From NCBI RefSeq assembly GCF_029946505.1, contig NZ_JARZHG010000004.1, positions 310,001-374,000 on the forward strand: a stretch of 64,000 nt of DNA, in the 5' to 3' direction. The stretch is from Polyangium sp. y55x31. Its GTDB lineage: Bacteria > Myxococcota_A > Polyangia > Polyangiales > Polyangiaceae. Positions 47,364 to 55,832 of this stretch are shown here, piece after piece. Position 1 is the stretch's first letter, and every line of letters starts with the position of its first letter. The notes below the pieces were generated by a model. The model was given only the letters and a program-made list of their open reading frames with translations. It had not been told where the DNA came from and searched no databases. The position numbers and the translations under genes were made by a program.

Positions 47364-48896
47364 TCAGGCAGCGAGCTTGCCGACGGGCTGCTCGGCGGCA
47401 GCCGTGGGCTCGCTGGGACGCTCGCTCGGCGTGGCGAGGAGCGGCGCGGCCTCGCGGCGGCGCGTCGCCTGCTCGTGCGCCACGAGCATCGCCACGTAGC
47501 CGTAGCCGATCGTGAAGAGCGCGGCGAACGGCGTGGCGAAGTAGTGGCCCGTCTGGAGCGAGGCGACCGTCGAGCCGAACGAGAGCAGGCAGAGGCCCGT
47601 CTCGAGGAGCGGCAGGTCGGCGCGGGCGCGGTAACGGCCCTTGTTCGTGCCGTGCTTCGGCGTCCGGACGAACTCACCGGCCATGTGGCGCAGGCCCTCG
47701 AAGACCGCCTTCGAGAGGTGCGGCGCGAGGCCCGTGCCGAGGGCGATGAGCATCGGCAGGCGCGCGAGGGCGTTCGTCCGGGAACGGCCCTGCGCCGTCT
47801 CCGCGAGCATGTAGAACGCCGCGAGCGAGCCCGTCGTGGCCACGCAGAGCGGCAGGTCGACGATGATCATCGTGAGCGTGTCCGTGGCCGGCATCAGCAC
47901 GAGCGCGGGCAGGAGCAGGACGCTCAGCGTGACGAGCAGCGGATACGCGAAGTGCGGCGTGAGGTGGAAGAACGCCTCGAGGCGCTGCGCGAAGGAGATG
48001 TCCGAGGCGAGCACGCGCTTGAGGAGCTTGCGGGCCGTCTGCACGGTGCCCTTGGCCCAGCGGTACTGCTGCGCGCGGAGCGCCGAGACGTCCTCGGGCA
48101 GCTCCGACGGCGAGACCACGTCCTCGCGGTAGACGAACTTCCAGCCCGCGAGCTGCGCGCGGTACGAGAGGTCGAGGTCCTCGGTGAGCGTGTCGTGCTG
48201 CCAGCCGCCGGCCTCGTGGATCGCGTTCTTGCGCCACATGCCGCCGGTGCCCGAGAAGTTGAAGAGCAGGCCGGCGCCGTACCGCGCGCGGTTCTCGACG
48301 AGGTGGTGGCCGTCGAGGCTGAGCGCCTGGACCTTCGTGAGCACCGAGTGCTCGCGGTTCAGGTGGCCCCAGCGCGTCTGGACCATGCCGATCTTCGGGT
48401 CGGCGAAGTGACCGACGATGCTGCGAACGAACGAGGGCTGCGGGATGAAGTCCGCGTCGAAGATGGCGACGAGATCGCCCTTCGCGACCTTGAGGCCCTC
48501 GTCGAGCGCGCCCGCCTTGTAGCCGACGCGGTTCGTCCGGTGCAGGTAGACGGCGTCGACGCCGCGCTCGCGCAGGCGGTCGACGTGCGCGCGGACGAGC
48601 GCCTGCGTCTCGTCGGTGGAGTCGTCGAGGACCTGGATCTCCAGCTTGTCCGCCGGGTAGTCCATGCGCGCGGTCGCGTCGAGCAGGCGAGCGGCCACGG
48701 TGGACTCGTTGAACAGCGGGAGCTGGATGGTCACGCGCGGCAGGTCTTCCTCGGCGATGTGCGGCATCTGCTTCGCGCGCTCGATCTCGCGGCGATGCCG
48801 CAAGCACAAGAACACGAGGTGCAGCCGGTGCAGACCGTAAGCGCTGAGAGCGAGGAGGACAGCGAAGTACAGGACGACGAGCATCGTGTGGAGCAT
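47364..48896 (-). CDS. Family 2 glycosyltransferase, membrane polysaccharide synthase-like
   Basis: 510-residue inner-membrane processive glycosyltransferase of the cellulose-synthase/mannan-synthase type. One N-terminal hydrophobic helix is followed by the GT2 domain: DDSTDET 91-97, FDADF with DAD 147-149, TED 238-240 and QQYRW 276-280 (D, D, D, QxxRW). Then come about five membrane helices and a tail rich in Ala, Pro and Glu. The sugar donor is probably UDP- or GDP-hexose, product a beta-glycan; exact polymer unknown. Start ATG 48896 has GGGAGG 8 nt upstream. The usual PilZ or synthase-partner genes are not adjacent, unlike a cellulose cluster. Confidence 0.9.
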   Translation of the reverse strand: MLHTMLVVLYFAVLLALSAYGLHRLHLVFLCLRHRREIERAKQMPHIAEEDLPRVTIQLPLFNESTVAARLLDATARMDYPADKLEIQVLDDSTDETQALVRAHVDRLRERGVDAVYLHRTNRVGYKAGALDEGLKVAKGDLVAIFDADFIPQPSFVRSIVGHFADPKIGMVQTRWGHLNREHSVLTKVQALSLDGHHLVENRARYGAGLLFNFSGTGGMWRKNAIHEAGGWQHDTLTEDLDLSYRAQLAGWKFVYREDVVSPSELPEDVSALRAQQYRWAKGTVQTARKLLKRVLASDISFAQRLEAFFHLTPHFAYPLLVTLSVLLLPALVLMPATDTLTMIIVDLPLCVATTGSLAAFYMLAETAQGRSRTNALARLPMLIALGTGLAPHLSKAVFEGLRHMAGEFVRTPKHGTNKGRYRARADLPLLETGLCLLSFGSTVASLQTGHYFATPFAALFTIGYGYVAMLVAHEQATRRREAAPLLATPSERPSEPTAAAEQPVGKLAA

Positions 48897-49141
48897 CGTG
48901 CGCGCCTCCCTCGGGCGCAAAAAAACTGCGGAACAACGAGGGAGTACCAGAGGCCGGCCGTCACAGTTGTCATGGACTTGTAAAACGTTGTCTCGGTTTG
49001 TCTCTGCTCGTCACGGCCTGCCGCGACTCCCCGGCCCTCCGTGACAACTCATGACGAACCTAGACACTTCGCCGAGGCGCGAGGCGCCCCGGGAGCGGCC
49101 GCCGTCTCGCGCTGCCCAGGCACGCGGGTTACCTTTCGGGG

Positions 49142-50203
49142 GTGAACGACCGATCCGTGCAGACGACCCGCGCCGCGCTCGAGGACCTCAAAACGCGGCA
49201 CATCGCCTTCCTCAAAGCGCGGCTCACCTCGCCCGCCGCGCGCGCCGAGTGGCAGAAGACCGTGGCCGACGTGCTCGACGAGCTCAGGTTCGCGCCGCTC
49301 GGTCGTCTCGTCGAGCCGAGCTCGCTCGCCCTCGCGCTCGAGAAGGCGATCACGAAGCAGACCGTGGACGGCTCGCTCCGTCCCGCGATCGAGCGGCTCG
49401 CGCGCGAGGCGCACGCGCTGCTCGTGAAGGAGCGCGCGACGATCGGATCGTTCGTCCCGGAGCACGCGCAGAAGGCCCTCTCCACCCTCTTCGCGCGGCC
49501 CGACGTGCTGCCGCCGAAGCTCGTGCGCGAGGTCGCGGAGAGCGAGGCCGCGCGCGAGGTGATGCGCGAGGTGATGCACGACGCGCTGAAGCAGTTCTCC
49601 GAGCGCGTGAACCCGTTCGTCGCGGAGTGGGGGCTGCCCTCGCTGATGAAGAAGCTCGGGCCGTTCGGCCTCGGCGGCGTGGGCAAGTCGATCGACGGGA
49701 TGCGCGTGGACTTCGAGAAGCGGCTCGATCCGGAGATCCGGAAGTTCTTGCTCGGCTTCTCGCAGAAGGCCGTGAAAAACGCCGCGGAGTCGATCCTCGC
49801 GCGGGGAGGAGAACCGCCGTTCGTGGCGCTCCGGCAAAGGCTCGCAGGGTTTCTCCTGGAACAACGGTTCGCCGAGGTGCTGCTCGACGTCGAGGCGACG
49901 AAGCAAGGCGCGCGCATCGGCGTCGACATCGCGGCGCACCTCGCCGCGAACGAGGAGCTCGCGGCGCGGCGGCGCGCGTTCGTGCTCGCGTGGGTGAAGG
50001 AGAACGAGGCGAAGCCGGTATCCGAGGTGTTCGCGTCGCTCGGGCTCCCGGACAAACCTCCGCGCGAGATCGTCACCGCGCTCGCGGACGCGACGTTCCC
50101 CGCGCTCACGGCGACGATCGGGACGCCGGCCGCGCAGGCGTGGCTCGCGTCGATCGTGGCCGAGTTTTACGACGGGCTCGTGGCTTCGGATGAGGTGGGG
50201 TAG
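49142..50203 (+). CDS. Conserved-looking hypothetical protein, helical
   Basis: 353 residues starting at GTG 49142. I recognise no family. The sequence is almost wholly alpha-helical, with many short amphipathic helices (AALEDLKTRHIAFLKARL, AREVMREVMHDALKQFSERVNPFVAEWG, MKKLGPFGLGGVGKSIDGMRVDFEKRLDPEIRKFLLGFSQKAVK). It is soluble, with no signal peptide or membrane segment. A Gly-rich turn in the middle (GPFGLGGVGKS) resembles a loop but lacks the full Walker A form. The codon use matches neighbours. It is divergent from the glycosyltransferase gene across 245 bp and ends at a shared terminator hairpin. Confidence 0.7.
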   Translation: MNDRSVQTTRAALEDLKTRHIAFLKARLTSPAARAEWQKTVADVLDELRFAPLGRLVEPSSLALALEKAITKQTVDGSLRPAIERLAREAHALLVKERATIGSFVPEHAQKALSTLFARPDVLPPKLVREVAESEAAREVMREVMHDALKQFSERVNPFVAEWGLPSLMKKLGPFGLGGVGKSIDGMRVDFEKRLDPEIRKFLLGFSQKAVKNAAESILARGGEPPFVALRQRLAGFLLEQRFAEVLLDVEATKQGARIGVDIAAHLAANEELAARRRAFVLAWVKENEAKPVSEVFASLGLPDKPPREIVTALADATFPALTATIGTPAAQAWLASIVAEFYDGLVASDEVG

Positions 50204-50217
50204 GACCTCACCGCGTT

Positions 50218-50245
50218 CCCCTCTCCCGCAGCGGCGGGAGAGGGG
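50218..50245. terminator. Bidirectional terminator hairpin between convergent genes
   Basis: Perfect 12-bp stem CCCCTCTCCCGC / GCGGGAGAGGGG with AGCG loop, lying between the stop of the plus-strand gene ending at 50203 and the stop of the minus-strand gene ending at 50262. It can serve both directions; no long U-tract is visible on either side. Confidence 0.85.
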
Positions 50246-50261
50246 CGCGTGAGGCGGGTGC

Positions 50262-53200
50262 TCAGGCCGCGCGGCGGCGGCGCGTCGCGAAGAGCAGGCC
50301 CGCGACGAGGGTGAGCGTGAGGGGCAACGCGCCGCCTTGCGCAGGCGCAGTGCGGCAGCCGCAACCCTCGGGGGTCGGCGGCGGCTCGGGCTGGTTGTCC
50401 GGCGGCGGCTCGCTCTTGCACTGGCCCGCCGCGCCCGACGTCGACGTGCACACCTGCCCGTCCGGGCAGCCGTTGCCGTCCACGGCGCGGCAACCCGCGA
50501 CGCAGTGCTGATCCGTGCAGATCATGCCGCTCGACGCGTCGCCGCAGTCCGCGTCCTGCGTGCACTCGGGCGGCGTGACGTCGTCGCCGGCGAAGAGCGG
50601 GTTCGTCTCGCCCGGGTCGACCACGCCGTTCACGTTCGCGTCCTCGGCGCCGTCATTCTTCGAACCGCCGTCCGTGTCCGCGATGAGCACGTACGTCTTC
50701 GTCGCGCCGTTGTCCGCGTCCGCGACGCACTTCTGCGCCTCCGGGTCCGTCCCTTCGCCGTCGCACGAGCGGCCCGCCTCCGTGCCGTCGGCCAGGCCGT
50801 CGTTGTCGGCGTCGAAGTCCTTCAGGTTGATGCCGCCATCGCCGTCGGTGTCGTCGCTCGGGTTCGGCTCGGCGCCGTCGGCGAGGCCGTCGTCGTCCGA
50901 ATCCGCGTCGTTCTTGCCCGTCTTGAGCGCGTCCTCGAGCGCGTCGCTCAAGCCGTCGCCGTCGCTGTCGACCACGTCCACGTCATCGGACTTGTCCTTC
51001 GGATCGAGCTCGCCCGCGTTGACCACGCCGTTCAGGTTCCCGTCCTCGGCGCCGTCGATCACGCCGCCGCGGTCGGTGTCGCGGGCGACGGGCGAGGTCT
51101 TCGTGCCGCCGAGATCGCCGTCGGCGCGGCAATGCCCGGCCATCGCGTTCGTCGCCGGGTGCTGGCAGCCCTTGCCCGCCTCGGTGCCGTCGAAGAGCGC
51201 GTCGTTGTCGCTGTCGACGTCGCGCACGTTGAGGATCCCGTCGCCGTCGGTGTCGTCGCTCGGGTTCGCCTCGTCGCCGTCGAGCAGGCCGTCGTCGTCC
51301 GAGTCTGCGTCCTTCTCGTCCGTGCCGAGCGCCTTCTCCAGCGCGTCGCCGAGGCCGTCGCCGTCGAAGTCCTTCGTCGTGTTCGCGTCGCCGGCGTTGT
51401 CGGGGTTGCCCTCATCGAGGTCGACGACGCCGTTCAGGTTCGGATCCTCCGAGCCGTCGCTCTTGCCGTCGCCGTCGCTGTCGGGGTTCAGCGGATCGGT
51501 GGACGTCTGGCCGACGTCGCCGTCGGGCCGGCAGTGACCGAGCTGCGCCGCGGTGTCCGGATCGTTGCAGTCCTTGCCGAGCTCGGTGCCGTCGAAGAGG
51601 CCGTCGTCGTCGCTGTCCGGATCGAGCGCGTTGATGACGCCGTCGCCGTCCGAGTCCTCGTCCCAGAGGGGCTCGTCGCCGTCGATCACGCCGTCGTCAT
51701 CGCTGTCGGCGTCGTTCGGGTCCGTGCCGAGGAGCTCCTCGATCCCGTCGAACAGGCCGTCGCCGTCCGCGTCGCCGCAGCCGTTGTCGATCGTGCCGTC
51801 GCAGTCGTTGTCCTTGCCGTCGTTGCAGGCCTCGAAGACCGGCGCCCCTGGCACCGCGGTGCAGGCCACGCCGCCCTGGGCGTCGCAGATGTTCACGCCG
51901 CTCGTCTGGCACTCGCCGAGGCCCGCCACGCAGGCGTCCCCGAGCCCGATGCCCTCGTCGGTCTGGCCGTCGCAATCGTTGTCGATGCCGTCGCACTTCT
52001 CGTTGAGGCTGGGGTCGTTGGCCGTGGCGCTGCATTTCGTGCTGTTCGGCCCGTCGCAGATGACCTTGCCGAACACCTCGCACGCGCCCTCGCCCACGGA
52101 GCAGGTGACGCCGAGGCCGAAGCCGTCGTCGATCTGGCCGTCGCAATCGTCGTCGACGCCGTTGCAGGTCTCGGCGACGCTGCCGGGGGCGATATCGCCC
52201 ACGCACTCGAGCACGCCCGCGTTGCAGTTGTTGTGGCCCGGTCCGCAGATCGACGGGTAAGGCGTCGAGCAAGGCGTGCCCGACTCGGGGTTGTTGTCGT
52301 CGACCGTGCCGTTGCAATCGTCGTCGATGTTGTTGCAGACCTCGGGCGACGGGTCCTTGGGCACGGCCGTGCACTCGACGTTTGGCCCGACGCACTGGAG
52401 GATCCCGGGAGTGAAGCACCCGCCGACGCCCCCGCCGCAGGGTGTCCCGTACGAGGAGCACTCGGGCACGGTCACCGTGATCGTGCAGTAGCCACTGACG
52501 TTCTGCTGGTTCGTGAAGATGACCGCGACGACGTGCGTCCCGTCGTCGAGCATGACGGGCTTCCAGGTGAAGGTCGCCGTGTAGGGGCTCGGCTTCACCG
52601 TGCCGGGGACCGGGTTCATGCTGCCGACCGAGCCGATCGACGTCATCGTGAGGAACGAGTTCGACGTGCCGGTGACGTTCGTCGTGAGCGTCTGGCCCAT
52701 GTCGACGACGAAGCTCCCGCTGCCCGTGCACGTGGGGACGGGCGACTGCACGAGCTCGATGATGAAGTCGAGCGCGGCGCTGCTGATGTTGTTGTTGAGC
52801 GGGTTCGGCGACTCCAGGATGACCTGCACCGCGTACCGCGTGCCGGCGACGCCGCCGTTCGTGTCCCAGGTCAGCGTGCATCCGGGTGGGGTGTTGCTCG
52901 GCGCGAGGGTCGGCGCCTTGTTGTTGATGACGGGCGGATGCACCGAGTTGGCGAGGATCATGCCGGTCTCGGCCTTCGTGGCGAGGCGGCAGGTGACCGG
53001 GGTGCCGTCGGGATCGACGGCCGGGATCTGGATCGTGCGGATCCCGTTCACCTGCATCTGGATCATCGCGGGGATGACAGAGACCGGGTTCGCGGTGTTG
53101 CCGGGCGTGAGGTCGACCTTCGCCTCGACCCGGTAATCGTCCTGGAGCGGCTGGTTGCCCATCGGCTGGACGCGACAACAGTCCGAGAAGTACGCCGTGT

Positions 53201-53528
53201 ATTGCCCCGCCGTGGGATAGGTGTGGGTGACCCGGTAGCGATAGAACTCGTATTCCTTGCCCGCCGCGTCGAACCCCGAGCCCACGTAGCTACCGGTCGT
53301 GGAGGGGTTCGAGGTGTTGTCGCCGAACTGGAGGGCCGACGTCCCGACGAAGGAGTCCTTGTGCCACGCCGTCGTGACCTCGAACGCGACGGTGCGCGGC
53401 TGCGTGTCCGGATTGGGGATCGACCAGGTGATGTTGCCGTAACGCATGTGCGTCGCCTCGGCGCGCCCTGCGAACACGAAGACGCAAAGCGCCGCGAGGA
53501 CGGCGAGGAAGCCCTTGAATTTCGACAT
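50262..53528 (-). CDS. Large secreted protein with TSP3 Ca-binding repeats and MYXO-CTERM anchor
   Basis: 1088 residues. A signal peptide ends near AEA. A beta-rich N-terminal part (about 25-400) is followed by four MopE-like units of the CN..DDDC.G..DD type. A long run of thrombospondin type 3 repeats (DSDDDGVIDGDE, DTDGDGILN) likely binds calcium. The C terminus is a textbook MYXO-CTERM-like tail: GCGCR, a hydrophobic helix and RRRR. In myxobacteria this tail is thought to be processed by a dedicated sortase-like enzyme and to attach the protein to the outer membrane. GGAGGA precedes ATG 53528. Calcium-dependent adhesion or envelope roles are suggested. Confidence 0.88.
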   Translation of the reverse strand: MSKFKGFLAVLAALCVFVFAGRAEATHMRYGNITWSIPNPDTQPRTVAFEVTTAWHKDSFVGTSALQFGDNTSNPSTTGSYVGSGFDAAGKEYEFYRYRVTHTYPTAGQYTAYFSDCCRVQPMGNQPLQDDYRVEAKVDLTPGNTANPVSVIPAMIQMQVNGIRTIQIPAVDPDGTPVTCRLATKAETGMILANSVHPPVINNKAPTLAPSNTPPGCTLTWDTNGGVAGTRYAVQVILESPNPLNNNISSAALDFIIELVQSPVPTCTGSGSFVVDMGQTLTTNVTGTSNSFLTMTSIGSVGSMNPVPGTVKPSPYTATFTWKPVMLDDGTHVVAVIFTNQQNVSGYCTITVTVPECSSYGTPCGGGVGGCFTPGILQCVGPNVECTAVPKDPSPEVCNNIDDDCNGTVDDNNPESGTPCSTPYPSICGPGHNNCNAGVLECVGDIAPGSVAETCNGVDDDCDGQIDDGFGLGVTCSVGEGACEVFGKVICDGPNSTKCSATANDPSLNEKCDGIDNDCDGQTDEGIGLGDACVAGLGECQTSGVNICDAQGGVACTAVPGAPVFEACNDGKDNDCDGTIDNGCGDADGDGLFDGIEELLGTDPNDADSDDDGVIDGDEPLWDEDSDGDGVINALDPDSDDDGLFDGTELGKDCNDPDTAAQLGHCRPDGDVGQTSTDPLNPDSDGDGKSDGSEDPNLNGVVDLDEGNPDNAGDANTTKDFDGDGLGDALEKALGTDEKDADSDDDGLLDGDEANPSDDTDGDGILNVRDVDSDNDALFDGTEAGKGCQHPATNAMAGHCRADGDLGGTKTSPVARDTDRGGVIDGAEDGNLNGVVNAGELDPKDKSDDVDVVDSDGDGLSDALEDALKTGKNDADSDDDGLADGAEPNPSDDTDGDGGINLKDFDADNDGLADGTEAGRSCDGEGTDPEAQKCVADADNGATKTYVLIADTDGGSKNDGAEDANVNGVVDPGETNPLFAGDDVTPPECTQDADCGDASSGMICTDQHCVAGCRAVDGNGCPDGQVCTSTSGAAGQCKSEPPPDNQPEPPPTPEGCGCRTAPAQGGALPLTLTLVAGLLFATRRRRAA

Positions 53529-53745
53529 CGGTCCTCCGGGAAGGGCGCGAACGAGGCGGGGGCCTCGGCGGGGGCGCGCCGTCGGAAGGTGGGCGCGCCT
53601 CATCCCCTTGGTCGATCGTCCGACCAGGGGCGGCGAATCGTCGCCTTTCCCGCCGCGCTGCGCAAGCACGGCGCGAGGACACGCCTACGTGTCCGTCGAG
53701 CCACGACGAGCACGAGAGCGCTTCAGAGGATCGAGGTGAATCGGT

Positions 53746-54111
53746 TCAGGAAAAGTGCGCCGCAGCTTCGACGGCCGACTCGATGTGGCCCAAGCCGCGC
53801 GCGGGGCACGCAGGGACCGCGGGGGCGAACGCCTCGACGTCGAGCAAAAGCTCCTGCCCCGCTTCCTCCGTGAGGAGCACGAGCGGCAGCCGCGGATACA
53901 CCTTGCGCACCTCCTCCACCTCGGCGTGCGGATGATCCTTCGTCGCGAGCACGAGCACGTGCGGCCTGCGCGACGAGACCGCGCTCCGGGCCCCGTCCAG
54001 GGCAGAGCAGGTCGACACGTCGTAGTGATGCGCGGAGAGGAACGACGCGAGATCACCGGCGCTCGTGGGGTTCTCGTCGATGACCAGGACGCGTATCGAT
54101 GCGTTATCCAT
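53746..54111 (-). CDS. Stand-alone pseudo-receiver domain
   Basis: 121 residues with the receiver fold: IRVLVIDENPTSAGDLASFLSAHHYDVSTCSALDGARSAV, then PHVLVLATKD and LPLVLLTEEAG. The acidic Asp12/Glu13 pair and the Thr on beta-4 are kept. The phosphoacceptor is lost: VLVLATKD has Ala-Thr where D-x-x-M/P is expected. The C-terminal Lys switch residue is also missing (FAPAVPACPARG). It cannot be phosphorylated in the normal way, so it may act as a phosphorylation-independent adaptor. It is alone, between the large MYXO-CTERM protein and the branched-chain amino-acid transport genes. Confidence 0.75.
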   Translation of the reverse strand: MDNASIRVLVIDENPTSAGDLASFLSAHHYDVSTCSALDGARSAVSSRRPHVLVLATKDHPHAEVEEVRKVYPRLPLVLLTEEAGQELLLDVEAFAPAVPACPARGLGHIESAVEAAAHFS

Positions 54112-54264
54112 GATGGTTCGCCCTTAGCAAAAGACGCGCCCGTGGGCCCAGAAGCCGGCGAACCCGCGAAGACGGGTTCGGCGCGGCGCACGGGGCAGCG
54201 CGGTGCGATCGCGCGTGCACATCACGTGCCGCGTCATTACGCAGCGAGGGCGCGATCGGGAGCG

Positions 54265-55023
54265 CTAGCCGCCGAGGTACGCGGCGCGGACCTCTTCGTT
54301 CTCCGCGAGCGCCTTCGAGTCGCCGGTCATCGCGATCTCGCCGGTGCGGAGCACGTACGCCCGCATGCTGTATTTCAGCGCCAGGCGCGTGTTCTGCTCG
54401 ACGAGCAGGATGGTCGTGCCGGCCTGCGCGACGCGGGCGATCGCCTCGAAGATGTCCGCGACGAGCCGCGGCGCGATGCCGAGCGAGGGCTCGTCGAGCA
54501 GGAGCATGGAGGGCCTCGCCATCAGCGCGCGGCCGATCGCGAGCATCTGCTGCTCACCACCCGAGAGCGTGCCGCCCTCCTGCTTCATGCGCTCGCCGAG
54601 CCGCGGGAAGAGGCGCACCACGTCCTCGAGCGTCTCGTCCATCGCCCCGCGGTTCTTGTGGTTCCAGGCGCCGATCTCCAGGTTCTCGCGCACCGTGAGG
54701 TTCGCGAAGATCGCGCGGCCCTCGGGGACGAGCGAGATGCCGAGGCCGACGATCTCCTCGGCCGGGACAGCCGCGAGGTCCTTGCCGTCGTAGACGACCT
54801 TGCCCGTCGCGATCGGCAAGAGGCGCACGATCGTCTTCAGCGTCGTCGTCTTGCCCGCGCCGTTCGCGCCGATCATCGCGACGATCTCGCCGCGGCGCAC
54901 CTCCAGGCTCACGCCCTTCAGCGCCTTGATGCCGCCGTACGAGACGGCGAGGTTCTCCACGACGAGCAGCGGCTTGCCCGCCTCGGCCGTCGGGGCCTTT
55001 CGCGTCGGGTGCGCGGTCTTCAC
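54265..55023 (-). CDS. livF: Branched-chain amino-acid ABC transporter ATPase LivF-like
   Basis: 252-residue ATPase of a HAAT-family importer. Walker A GANGAGKTT, signature LSGGEQQ, Walker B MLLLDEPSLG and the switch His/acid region VEQN are intact. LVPEGRAIFANLTVRENLEIGAW and the ending with EEVRAAYLGG are typical of LivF. The gene is overlapped by 4 nt with livG (GTGA). It works as a pair with LivG on the cytoplasmic face of the permease LivH-LivM. LivH and the binding protein LivK are not adjacent. The start codon is GTG 55023. Confidence 0.92.
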   Translation of the reverse strand: MKTAHPTRKAPTAEAGKPLLVVENLAVSYGGIKALKGVSLEVRRGEIVAMIGANGAGKTTTLKTIVRLLPIATGKVVYDGKDLAAVPAEEIVGLGISLVPEGRAIFANLTVRENLEIGAWNHKNRGAMDETLEDVVRLFPRLGERMKQEGGTLSGGEQQMLAIGRALMARPSMLLLDEPSLGIAPRLVADIFEAIARVAQAGTTILLVEQNTRLALKYSMRAYVLRTGEIAMTGDSKALAENEEVRAAYLGG

Positions 55024-55832
55024 GTCGCGGCCTCCTCCTCGGCTGCGGCTGCGGACGCGGCCTCGTCCGGGGTCTCTTCGCCGAGGTACGCGGCGAGGAC
55101 CTTGGGGTTCTTGCGGATCTCCTCGGGCGTGCCGTGGGCGATGGTCTCGCCGTGGTCGAGCACGTGGATCTCCTCGCACACGCCCATGACGACCTGCATG
55201 TTGTGCTCGACGAGGATGACCGTGAGGTCGAAGCGATCACGCAGCCAGCGGATCTGCTTCTTCAGGCCCTCGGCCTCGCCGTAGTTCATGCCCGCGGCCG
55301 GCTCGTCGAGCAGCAGGATCTTCGGCTCGAGCATCATCGCGCGGGCGATCTCCAGCCGCCGCTGGTTGCCGTAGGAGAGCGAGGTCGAGGTCTCGTCGGC
55401 GAGCTTGTCGAGGTCGAAGATCGCGAGCAGCTCGAGCGCGCGGCGCTGCATCTCGGCCTCGTCCCGGAAGAACGAGGGCGAGCGGAGGAGCGCCGAGAGC
55501 AGGCCCGAGCGCCGCCGGTTCTCGCAGGCGACGAGCACGTTCTCGAGGACCGTGAGCTGGCCGAAGAGGCGGATGTTCTGGAAGGTGCGGGCGACGCCGC
55601 GGCGCGCGATCTGCGCGGGCTTGAGGACCGAGAGCTCCTCGCCGGCGAAGCGGATCGAGCCGGAGTCCGGCTTGTAGACGCCGGTCACGAGGTTGAAGAC
55701 CGTCGTCTTGCCCGCGCCGTTCGGGCCGATGAGGCCGAAGATCGAGCGCTCGGGCACCTTGAAGGTCACGCCCCCGACGGCGCGCAGGCCGCCGAAGGTC
55801 TTGGTCACGCCCTGGAGGTCGAGCGCGCTCAC
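55020..55832 (-). CDS. livG: Branched-chain amino-acid ABC transporter ATPase LivG-like
   Basis: 270 residues. Walker A GPNGAGKTT, the LivG-type ARTFQNIRLFGQLTVLENVLVAC, signature-like LSYGNQRRLEIARAMM, Walker B LLLDEPAAGMN and VILVEHNMQVVMGVCEEIHVLDHG are all present. They follow LivG order and length. The signature reads LSYGNQ, a usual LivG variant of LSGGQ. The tail is Ala/Glu-rich (ASAAAAEEEAAT). Start GTG 55832 overlaps the livM stop (GTGA) and its own stop overlaps livF. Substrates in the family are branched-chain amino acids, urea or short amides. Confidence 0.92.
   Translation of the reverse strand: MSALDLQGVTKTFGGLRAVGGVTFKVPERSIFGLIGPNGAGKTTVFNLVTGVYKPDSGSIRFAGEELSVLKPAQIARRGVARTFQNIRLFGQLTVLENVLVACENRRRSGLLSALLRSPSFFRDEAEMQRRALELLAIFDLDKLADETSTSLSYGNQRRLEIARAMMLEPKILLLDEPAAGMNYGEAEGLKKQIRWLRDRFDLTVILVEHNMQVVMGVCEEIHVLDHGETIAHGTPEEIRKNPKVLAAYLGEETPDEAASAAAAEEEAAT

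Noticed and set aside
49142-50203. ATP-binding P-loop in the hypothetical protein
   Set aside because: GPFGLGGVGKS looks like a Walker A loop but lacks the GxxxxGK[ST] spacing with a downstream Walker B, so no ATPase call was made.
50337-53873. Long plus-strand frame opposite the TSP3/MYXO-CTERM protein
   Set aside because: It is the antisense of Asp-rich TSP3 repeats and yields only valine/arginine-rich text. The minus-strand protein has a signal peptide, repeats and anchor.
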